A stretch of DNA of 64,000 nt from CAYYFX01 sp964571855 (GTDB lineage: Bacteria; ARS69), in NCBI GenBank assembly GCA_964571855.1, contig CAZNDO010000001.1, forward strand, positions 1 to 64,000. Direction: 5' to 3'. Both the position numbers and the translations under genes were made by a program. Positions 43,224 to 50,187 of the stretch are shown here, piece by piece; position 1 is the stretch's first letter; the number at the start of each line of letters is the position of its first letter. The notes below the pieces were generated by a model. That model saw nothing but the letters and a program-made list of their open reading frames with translations. It did not search any database and had not been told where the DNA came from.

Positions 43224-43634
43224 ATGAACCCGCGTGTGCTCCTGGCCGGCCTCGCCGGCGGCGTGGTGATGTGGCTCGTGAGCTTCGTCCTGCACGGAGT
43301 CATCATGGGCTCCACCTACATGAAGTACCCGGACGTGTTCTCCCCGGAGAGCGGCAACCCGCTCTGGTTCCTGGTGATCGAGATCCTGATCGCCGTGCCG
43401 GCCGCCGTGATCTTCGGACGCACGCGGGCGAGCTGGGCGCACGGTGTCGGCGGCGGGATGGCCTTCGGGTTCTGGCTGGGGCTCATCGGGTCCTTCGCGC
43501 AGTTCTTCAGCCCGCTCACGATCGCGGGGTTCCCGTACTACATGGCGTGGTGCTGGTGGGGGATGAACCTCCTCACGTCGCTCGCGCTCGGCGCCACCCT
43601 CGGGGCGATGCTGCGCGCGCCCGCGACCGCCTGA
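43224..43634 (+). CDS. Four-helix membrane protein of unknown function
   Basis: This 136-aa integral membrane protein has TM segments around 5-27, 46-64, 72-92 and 108-130. The layout and the first-helix/loop style (GVIMGSTYMKYPDVF) are reminiscent of DUF1761-like proteins, but the match is not firm. The ATG at 43224 has AAGGAG upstream. A -10-like TATGCT lies near 43168. The stop is 15 bp before the lipid kinase GTG, so the three genes 43224-45094 are likely one operon. Confidence 0.72.
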   Translation: MNPRVLLAGLAGGVVMWLVSFVLHGVIMGSTYMKYPDVFSPESGNPLWFLVIEILIAVPAAVIFGRTRASWAHGVGGGMAFGFWLGLIGSFAQFFSPLTIAGFPYYMAWCWWGMNLLTSLALGATLGAMLRAPATA

Positions 43635-43649
43635 CGGGACGCGCGGCGC

Positions 43650-44564
43650 GTGGATCCGGTCTGGCTCGTGAACCCGCGCGCCGGTCGCGGGCGCGGCGCG
43701 GGAATGCCGGACCGGCTGCGGGCCCGGCTGCGCGCGCGCGGGCTGTCCGGCGAGGTGGCGGTCACGGCGGGGCCGCGGGACGCGGTGCGTCTCGCGCGCG
43801 CCGCCGCCGAGCGCGGCGCGCCGCTCGTGGTGGCCGTCGGCGGGGACGGCACGGCGCACGAGGTGGTGAACGGGCTCGCGGGATCCGACACCGCCTTCGG
43901 TCTCGTCCCCGTCGGCACCGGCAACGACATGGCGCTGGCGCTCGGCATCCCGGGCGCCCTGGACGGGGCCCTGGACGTGATCGCCGCCGGGCACGAGCGG
44001 CGCGTCGACCTCGGCGCGTTCGACGACGGCGCGTGGTTCGGGAACAGCCTGGGACTCGGGTTCGAGGCGCAGGTCACGCTGGAGAGCCGCAAGGTGCAGC
44101 GGCTCTCCGGGTTCGCGGTCTACCTGTGGGCGGTGGTGCGCGCGCTCGCCGGGCTCCGGTGTCCGGACCTCGTGCTGCGCGTGGACGGCGAGGAGCTCAC
44201 CGGGCGGCGGCTGCTGGTGTGCATCGGCAACGGGCCGCGCGTGGGCGGCGGATTCCTGCTGACGCCGGACGCGCGCAACGACGACGCCTGGCTGGATCTC
44301 TGCGTCGTGGAGGGGATGGGGCGCGCGCGCGTGATGCGCACGCTGCCGAAGGCGATCTCCGGCACGCACGTGGCCGAGCCGGGCATCCGGATGCTGCGCG
44401 GGCGGACCATCGAGATCGAGAGCCGCGAGGGATTCCCGTTCCACGCGGACGGCGAGGTGATCGACACGGCACGGCGCCGCTTGCGCGTGGAGCTCCGCCC
44501 CGGCATCCTGAAGGTCCGCGCCGGCCCCCCACCCGGCGCCGCCGCCGCAGGAGGAGCACCGTGA
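43650..44564 (+). CDS. Diacylglycerol/lipid kinase family protein
   Basis: This 304-aa cytoplasmic enzyme of the DAGK catalytic superfamily (DgkB/YegS-like) carries VVAVGGDGTAHEVVNGLAG near residues 60-80, PVGTGNDMALALG at about 90-102 and the C-terminal FPFHADGEVI. It phosphorylates a lipid such as diacylglycerol using ATP; the exact lipid is not predictable. The start is GTG 43650 with a weak SD. Its stop overlaps the next gene's GTG (GTGA). Confidence 0.9.
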   Translation: MDPVWLVNPRAGRGRGAGMPDRLRARLRARGLSGEVAVTAGPRDAVRLARAAAERGAPLVVAVGGDGTAHEVVNGLAGSDTAFGLVPVGTGNDMALALGIPGALDGALDVIAAGHERRVDLGAFDDGAWFGNSLGLGFEAQVTLESRKVQRLSGFAVYLWAVVRALAGLRCPDLVLRVDGEELTGRRLLVCIGNGPRVGGGFLLTPDARNDDAWLDLCVVEGMGRARVMRTLPKAISGTHVAEPGIRMLRGRTIEIESREGFPFHADGEVIDTARRRLRVELRPGILKVRAGPPPGAAAAGGAP

Positions 44565-45094
44565 CCCGCGAGGAGTTGCAGCACCTCGTCTCCGCCCATG
44601 CCCGCTTCCCCGCCGCCCTGCTCGCCGTGTTCCAGGATGCCGACGAGGCGCTGCTCCGCTCCCGCGAGGCGGAGGGGCGGTGGTCGCCGCTGGAGATCCT
44701 GGCGCACCTGCGCGACGAGGAGGTGGAGGACTTCCGCCCGCGCGCCATGGCGGCCGCGGAGGGTCGCCCCATCGAGAAGGGCATCGACCCGGCGCGCTGG
44801 GTGACGGAGCGTCGCTACAACGAGATGGATCCCGGCGCGGTGTACCTGGACTGGGCCGCGGAGCGCGCCGATTCGTGCCGCTGGCTGCGGACGCTCGCCG
44901 TGGAGGACCTGCAGCGCTTCCTGGAGCACCCGAAGCTCGGGCGCATGCGCGCGGGGGACTTCATCGCGGCGTGGCGCATGCACGACCTGCTGCACCTGCG
45001 CCAGTTCACCACCGCGCTGGCCGTGCTCACGGCGCGCCGCTGGCAGGACTGGCGCGTGGACTACGCGGGCAAGATCCCGGGCATGCCGGGCTGA
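44561..45094 (+). CDS. DinB family protein
   Basis: This 177-aa protein has the DinB four-helix bundle, with metal-ligand candidates in PLEILAHLRDEEVEDF and AWRMHDLLHLRQFTTAL. It is the second DinB-type protein in the window and not closely similar to the one at 15679. The GTG at 44561 has GGAGGAG upstream and is coupled to the lipid kinase stop. The function is unknown, perhaps a thiol-dependent transferase. Confidence 0.87.
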   Translation: MTREELQHLVSAHARFPAALLAVFQDADEALLRSREAEGRWSPLEILAHLRDEEVEDFRPRAMAAAEGRPIEKGIDPARWVTERRYNEMDPGAVYLDWAAERADSCRWLRTLAVEDLQRFLEHPKLGRMRAGDFIAAWRMHDLLHLRQFTTALAVLTARRWQDWRVDYAGKIPGMPG

Positions 45095-45110
45095 CGGATC
45101 GCGCCCGCCG

Positions 45111-46481
45111 CTACCTCCGGAAGGGCAGACCCGCGATCGCCGCGCCCACGGCCTTCCCCTGGTCCACGCCGCGTTCGATGGCCGCGCGGTAGTGGATGCC
45201 TCCGTACAGCCGCGAGATGGCCGCCTCGTCGGCCGCGGCGTCGAACGACGCGAAGAGCCGTGCGGGCAGCGGCGGCGTGCGCGTGTCGTGCGTGCGGTCG
45301 GTGAAGACGTAGTCCGGACCGAAGAGCGACGTCATCACCGCCGCCATCGCGCCGGACTGCACGGAGTGCCCGGACGTGTACTCCGGGAACGGCGGCGTGG
45401 CCACGATCGGGCTCCACCCGGTGTCGCCCATCACGTCGCGGATGTACGTGACCGGGCGCATGAGGTTGTAGCGGTACTTCGAGTGCCAGCAGCACACGAA
45501 CGCGTCCGAGACGGCCATGCCCAGCTTCGCGTACGCCTCGGCCGCGAGCGCGAGGGACGACCGCTCGTTCGCGAGGGTCTGGTTCAGGATGGACACCGAG
45601 TGCCCGGGCGGCGTGGCGGTGGCGCCCGGATCGTCCGCCCAGAACTCCGCGATGGCGCGCTGCGGGGCGGTGATCGCGTTCACCGTCAGCTGCACCTCCT
45701 CCGCCTCGGCCCAGAAGGGCGACGACGGATCCTCGGAGTACGCGGGCGGCGGCCCCGGCTCCGCGGGGATGTTGGGATTCATCGCCGGCATCGCGAAGGG
45801 CCGGTTGTAGCCCCATGTGGGCTGCAGCGGGATGCGCTGCGCGCTCGTCGGGACCCACAGGCCGGGCCCGACCGGCGGCACGTAGGACGCCGGGAAGTTC
45901 CGGGTCCAGCCTTCGTGCCCGCCGTCCGTGCGCGAGTAGTCGTGCACGGCCGCGGCCACCGCCCGCCCCCACGCGACGGACGCGGCGACGACGGACGGAT
46001 CCGCGTCGTCCGCGAAGTCCGCGGCGAACGACGCCTCCAGATCGGCGATGGCCGCCCGGTTGTAGTCCCACGTCCCCGGATACATGCGGCGCATCATCTC
46101 CGCGAGCACGGCGTTCGCCGCCGACGGCCAGTGGTACGACGCGTCCGGGTCTGCCTGCGGCATCACGGCGAATCCGTTCAGCACGCCCACGAGCGACCGG
46201 TGCTCCGGCATCCCGGGGACGATCGCCTCGTACAGCGCCAGCCCCTCGTAGCCGAACGCGCGCGACGCCACCGGCGGCGAGAAGCCCGGCGTGGTCCGCG
46301 TCAACGTGAGCGCCAGCTCGAACCAGGCGCGGGGCACGCCGGAGTCGAAGGACGCGGCCTCCGGGGCGCCGCCGCCCGCCTCCGGGGACACGGGATCCAG
46401 GTCGGTGCAGCCTGCGAGGCCGAGCGCGGAGGCGGCCAGGACCCAGGCGGCGGGCCGGGGAGTGCGGTCGGGGGGCGCCAT
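45111..46481 (-). CDS. Vanadium-haloperoxidase/PAP2-like lipoprotein
   Basis: This 456-aa protein has a lipobox (ALGLAGC, Cys about 25) and the vanadate/phosphate-binding motifs of the PAP2/vanadium chloroperoxidase superfamily. KYRYNLMRP fits K-x6-RP, EYTSGHS matches (P/T)SGH, and SRLYGGIHYRAA matches SR-x5-H. The last motif normally ends H-x3-D, but here the Asp position is Ala. The enzyme could be a haloperoxidase, a phosphatase or inactive; family VCPO-like secreted members are known in many bacteria. The ATG at 46481 has GAGGAAG upstream. A hairpin lies in its leader. Confidence 0.82.
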   Translation of the reverse strand: MAPPDRTPRPAAWVLAASALGLAGCTDLDPVSPEAGGGAPEAASFDSGVPRAWFELALTLTRTTPGFSPPVASRAFGYEGLALYEAIVPGMPEHRSLVGVLNGFAVMPQADPDASYHWPSAANAVLAEMMRRMYPGTWDYNRAAIADLEASFAADFADDADPSVVAASVAWGRAVAAAVHDYSRTDGGHEGWTRNFPASYVPPVGPGLWVPTSAQRIPLQPTWGYNRPFAMPAMNPNIPAEPGPPPAYSEDPSSPFWAEAEEVQLTVNAITAPQRAIAEFWADDPGATATPPGHSVSILNQTLANERSSLALAAEAYAKLGMAVSDAFVCCWHSKYRYNLMRPVTYIRDVMGDTGWSPIVATPPFPEYTSGHSVQSGAMAAVMTSLFGPDYVFTDRTHDTRTPPLPARLFASFDAAADEAAISRLYGGIHYRAAIERGVDQGKAVGAAIAGLPFRR

Positions 46482-46569
46482 GTTCGCTTCCTCGAATGGG
46501 TGGACGCCGGGCTCCGGGTGCCGCCGGAAACCCGTCCGGCGCGTCCTCGCCCAGCCCGTCGGAAGGAAA

Positions 46570-46595
46570 GCGCCGGACCTTGATGGATCCGGCGC
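46570..46595. other. Hairpin in the 280-bp leader region of the haloperoxidase-like gene
   Basis: GCGCCGGA (46570-46577) pairs perfectly with TCCGGCGC (46588-46595) around a 10-nt loop. It lies about 90 nt before the leftward start codon at 46481. The rest of 46482-46761 holds no gene I would support; TAACAT near 46652 is a possible -10 element on the plus strand. Confidence 0.4.
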
Positions 46596-46761
46596 GCACG
46601 CGGACGGGCCGCGATGCGCGCATGCCCGGGCGCGCGCGGACGACGCCCGGAGGCGCTGAGGTAACATGTTGGAACGACGGGAGTTGGCATGCGGCGCGGC
46701 GCGGCCGCCGACCTCGCCGGGTCATGGCCCCGGGAGGGAAGCTACGGCGTGGGGGCCGGGC

Positions 46762-48447
46762 TCAGGGCAGCCGCACGATGCGGGCGGCGGGCGCGCGGAC
46801 GCCGTCGAGGCGCGCGAAGTAGAGGCCGGCGGCCGCGGGCCGCCCGGCGTCGTCCAGGCCGTTCCACGCTACGCGACCCGCGGCGCGCGCGGCGGGCCCG
46901 AGCGGCAACCGCCGCACCACGCGGCCGGAGACGTCGTGGATCGTGATGGCCGCCGGGGACTCGCCGGCGGCCAGCGTGAAGCGCAGCGTGGTGGCGTTGC
47001 GCGCGGGGTTGGGCGACGCGAGGAACTCGCGCGCGGACGCCGCGGGCGGGACCTCGGGCGCGGACACCGGGAACATGGCGGCGTCCAGCGCCTGCACGAT
47101 CCCCCAGCCGTAGTCGTTGTCCGGGGTGCTCGCGCGGGTGGCGGTGTTCCGCAGCGCCTCGCGCACCTGGTGCGGACCCCACGCCGGATTGGCCTCCAGC
47201 AGGAGCGCCGCCACGCCGGCGACCAGCGGGTTCGAGAACGATGTGCCGCTGCCGCGTCCGTACTCGGTGTCGCTGGACGTCAGGACGACGAGATCCCCGC
47301 GGCCCATCGCGCACACGTCGGGCTTGATGCGGCCGTCGTAGGTGGGGCCGCGCGAGCTGAACCCCACGATGGTCCCGAGCGAGTCCACGGCGCCCACGGA
47401 GATCACGCTGTCGCCGTCCGCGGGCGCGGTGACGTAGTGCCACGGGCTCTGTCCCTCGTTCCCCGCGGACGAGAACACGCAGATGCCGTTCGCCGCCGCG
47501 AGGTCGGCCTGGATCGTGATGGGCGCGGTGTCCCCGTCCATGTCCTCGTACGTGTACCAGTCCTTGTAGCCGAGCGACGTGGTGATCACGTCCGCGCCCA
47601 GGCTGTCCGCCCACTCCGCGGCCGCGATCCAGTAGTCCTCCTCCACCGGCGTCTCGCTGGACACGTTCTCCGTCTTCGCGAGCAGGTACGACGCGCCGTG
47701 CGCCGGGCCGATGAGACGCCCGGGATCCCAGCCGCCGATCAGGGAGAGCACGTAGGTGCCGTGGTTGTGCTGGGAGAAGTCGTCGCCGACCTCGTTCGTC
47801 GTCACGCCGTCCCCCTGCACGAAGTCCCACTCGGCGATCACGTCGACGTCGTCCAGCGCCGCGTGCGTGCGCTTGAACCCCGTGTCCAGCACCGCCACCT
47901 TCACGCCGGCGCCGCTCAGACCCAGGTTGTGCAGACCGTCCACCTGGATGGGCAGGATCTGCGAGGAGCAGTCCCCGTAGTCGAGCGATCGCAGGCCGGG
48001 GGCGGACCGGCCCGCGCGCGTCGACACGGGGACCACGGGTTCGGCGAGTTTGTCGCCCGCGGGGCGGACGGCCACCGCGCGCACGTCCGAGACGAAGGGC
48101 AACGCCCGGAGCGCCGCCTGCTGCGCCGGGGTCGCGTGCACGGAGACGGCGTTCTGCCAGCGGGAGACCGCGCGGACGGTGGCCCCGGTGGCGCGCACGG
48201 CCGCCAGGTAGCGCGAGCTGGGCGGCACGTCCAGGAGATCCACCGGCGCGCCCACCTTCGCGCGCCGCGCGAGGGCGTCCTCCGTGAGCGCTGCACGCGC
48301 ATCCCGGAGGGCAGCGCGCTCCTCCGCGACCGTGGCCAGGCCGCGGTCGGAGAAGCGCACCCACACCACTTCGGGTTCCGCGGCCGGGACGGACGGCGCG
48401 AGGAGCGGCAGGGCTGCGAAGGCGAGGAGCGTACCCCGGCGGACCAT
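46762..48447 (-). CDS. Secreted subtilisin-family (S8) peptidase with FlgD-like tail
   Basis: This 561-aa exported serine protease has a signal peptide to about residue 22 and a prodomain-like region (residues ~25-150). The S8 catalytic triad is D188 in VAVLDTGF, H229 in HNHGTYV and S403 in GSGTSFSNPLVAG. The oxyanion-hole Asn lies in SSAGNEGQ. The tail after about residue 475 is a FlgD-like Ig domain (SPNPARNATTLRF ... DVSGRVVRRL ... GLYFARL). No SD is seen; a -10 element at 48455-48460 suggests a leaderless message. Confidence 0.93.
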   Translation of the reverse strand: MVRRGTLLAFAALPLLAPSVPAAEPEVVWVRFSDRGLATVAEERAALRDARAALTEDALARRAKVGAPVDLLDVPPSSRYLAAVRATGATVRAVSRWQNAVSVHATPAQQAALRALPFVSDVRAVAVRPAGDKLAEPVVPVSTRAGRSAPGLRSLDYGDCSSQILPIQVDGLHNLGLSGAGVKVAVLDTGFKRTHAALDDVDVIAEWDFVQGDGVTTNEVGDDFSQHNHGTYVLSLIGGWDPGRLIGPAHGASYLLAKTENVSSETPVEEDYWIAAAEWADSLGADVITTSLGYKDWYTYEDMDGDTAPITIQADLAAANGICVFSSAGNEGQSPWHYVTAPADGDSVISVGAVDSLGTIVGFSSRGPTYDGRIKPDVCAMGRGDLVVLTSSDTEYGRGSGTSFSNPLVAGVAALLLEANPAWGPHQVREALRNTATRASTPDNDYGWGIVQALDAAMFPVSAPEVPPAASAREFLASPNPARNATTLRFTLAAGESPAAITIHDVSGRVVRRLPLGPAARAAGRVAWNGLDDAGRPAAAGLYFARLDGVRAPAARIVRLP

Positions 48448-48454
48448 GCCGTCG

Positions 48455-48460
48455 AGTATA
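48455..48460 (-). promoter_or_regulatory. -10 element of a probable leaderless mRNA
   Basis: On the minus strand TATACT (48460-48455) ends 7 nt before the ATG at 48447, with no SD between. The -35 region is poor; TGTTCC at 48484-48479 is the only candidate. Confidence 0.5.
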
Positions 48461-48536
48461 GCGCAACACCCCAGGCGGGGAACAGGATCGGGCCGTCACG
48501 ATGCGCGGGCGCTCGAGGCGGCCGCGCGGCCGCCGC

Positions 48537-48893
48537 TCAGCGCGACTTCCAGAGACCCATCACGCGGCCGTCCGGATCGGAGAAGAGCGAGAACGCGCCC
48601 ATCCCGGGCACGTCCATCTTCTCCACGATCATCGTCCCTCCCGCCGCCTTCACCTTCGCCGCGGCCTCGTCGAGGTCCGGCACGTCGAGGTAGAACGCCA
48701 TGTTGCCCGGCCACGGTCCTTCCTTCGGCTGCATGATGCCGCCGTTGATCCCGCCGGAGCCGCCCGTCTCCACGATGCGGTAGTTCATCCCGGGGATGTG
48801 GTCGATCTTCCAGCCGAAGACCTGCTCGTAGAACGACGAGATCCGGGCCGGGTCCTTGGACCACAGCTCGAAGTGGACGACGGGCGCTCCCAT
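48537..48893 (-). CDS. VOC (glyoxalase/bleomycin resistance) family protein
   Basis: This 118-aa single-domain-pair protein of the vicinal oxygen chelate superfamily reads VVHFELWSKDPARISSFYEQVFGWKI ... GNMAFYLDVPDLDEAAAKVKAAGG ... MGAFSLFSDPDGRVMGLW. H7 is one metal-ligand candidate; the terminal Glu ligand (usually near the end in GNxxEL) is replaced in MGLWKS, so metal binding may be altered. The substrate is unknown. The ATG at 48893 has GAGGAGGAG. Confidence 0.88.
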   Translation of the reverse strand: MGAPVVHFELWSKDPARISSFYEQVFGWKIDHIPGMNYRIVETGGSGGINGGIMQPKEGPWPGNMAFYLDVPDLDEAAAKVKAAGGTMIVEKMDVPGMGAFSLFSDPDGRVMGLWKSR

Positions 48894-49067
48894 GGGCTCC
48901 TCCTCGGTGGCGGGAACGGGGGGCCGCGGCAGCCGCGCGGGGACGCGGAACCTACGCAAACGGAGGAGCGGCGGTCCAACCGGCCGGGACGGACCGCACC
49001 CCCGGCGGGACGGACGGCAGGCGGAGTCCGGGTCGCCCCGCCGCCCGGGGCGGGCGCGACGTCGCGG

Positions 49068-50009
49068 TCATCCCGCGACCCGGGTGAGCAGATCCTGGAA
49101 GCAGTCCAGCTCCGTCACGACGTGGCCGCCGATTCCCGCGATCGCCTCCGCGTGGAACGTCGCGGCCGCTCCCCCCACGAAGACCGGCGTGTCCGCGCCC
49201 AGCAGCTCCCGCAGCTCCGACAGCTCGCTGGCCAGACGCGCGGTGTCCGCAGGCGACGTGACGCTCAGGGCGACCGCCACCGCCCCGCTGGCGCGCACCA
49301 CCGCCGCGATCTCCACGGCGGGCAGGTCCGGGCCGAGGTAGATGGCGTTCCAACCCACCTCGCGGGCCGCGAGGGTGGCGAGGAGCGCGCCGAGCTCGTG
49401 GCGCTGCCCCGCCGGCGTGGACACGACGATGCGGGGGTTGCCCTGCGTCACGCCGGCCTTCGCCAGCAGTTCCCCCAGGAACGTGCGGATCACCGCAGTG
49501 GCCATGTGCTCGTTCGCGATGCGCAGCGTGCCGTGACGCCATCGGTCGCCCACCGAGGCGATGACCGGCTGCAACACGGCCGTGCGCAGCGTCGGCGCGG
49601 CCATCTCCAGCGTGGCACGACGGAGCACGACGTCCAGCGCGGCACCGTCGTACCCTTCGATCGCCGCCAACGCGGAATCCACGAAGAAGTCCGGAGCGCG
49701 GGGAGCGCTCCCGGCACCGGGCCCGCGCACCGACGCGCGCGCGTCCTCCCCGGCCAAGCCCCGCAGTTCGTCGGTGGTGAGCGGCGCCACGTCGCTGATC
49801 CGGCGTCCGGACTCCACGGCGAGGCGCAGGAGGTTCAGGCGCTCCACGTCCGCGTCCGAATAGAGGCGTCGACCGGTTTCGCTCCGGTGCGGCTCGACCA
49901 CACGGTACCGCCGCTCCCAGATGCGGAGGATGTCCTGCGCGAGGCCCGTTCGGGCAGCCACCACGGCGATCGGATGGCGGGGCGCGTCAGGGGCCGAGGC
50001 GGGGAGCAT
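49068..50009 (-). CDS. MerR-type regulator with cobalamin-binding domain (CarH/LitR-like)
   Basis: This 313-aa protein has an N-terminal MerR winged helix (residues ~12-80, PIAVVAARTGLAQDILRIWERRYRVVEPHRSETGRRLYSDADVERL, here cut by the wing). A four-helix cap follows containing DRWRHGTLRIANEHMAT, matching the W-x9-EH motif that contacts cobalamin in CarH. A Rossmann-like B12 domain then shows GQRHELGALLATLAAREVGWNAIYLG, with the axial His in RHELG. CarH/LitR proteins are light sensors using adenosylcobalamin and usually repress carotenoid or photolyase genes; none of these is adjacent. A -10-like TAGACT lies about 40 nt upstream. Confidence 0.9.
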   Translation of the reverse strand: MLPASAPDAPRHPIAVVAARTGLAQDILRIWERRYRVVEPHRSETGRRLYSDADVERLNLLRLAVESGRRISDVAPLTTDELRGLAGEDARASVRGPGAGSAPRAPDFFVDSALAAIEGYDGAALDVVLRRATLEMAAPTLRTAVLQPVIASVGDRWRHGTLRIANEHMATAVIRTFLGELLAKAGVTQGNPRIVVSTPAGQRHELGALLATLAAREVGWNAIYLGPDLPAVEIAAVVRASGAVAVALSVTSPADTARLASELSELRELLGADTPVFVGGAAATFHAEAIAGIGGHVVTELDCFQDLLTRVAG

Positions 50010-50187
50010 CGGGGAGGTCTCCGTTCGGTTGTCTTGCGGTCCCACTCGGAGTCTACCCTCCCCGGCGCTCGTGGCCATCCTGCAATGCCGCGCATGCGGG
50101 GCGCGGCGCCCGGGTCCCGGGCGGAGCGGCAGGCAGTCCCCCCTTGAACCACCCACCGTCCGTCCCGGGCACTTCTCCCGGGATGCG

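Noticed and set aside
40770..43634. Open frame of about 950 codons on the plus strand over the propeller-like gene
   Set aside because: It is antisense to a repeat protein with signal peptide and FlgD-like tail. The translation is Arg/Glu/Val-rich shadow sequence; only its last part coincides with the real 43224-43634 gene.
46689..46946. 85-codon plus-strand frame with GGGAG before its ATG and TAACAT upstream
   Set aside because: Most of it is antisense to the 3' end of the subtilisin gene, and the peptide is Arg/Gly/Ala-rich without a family match.
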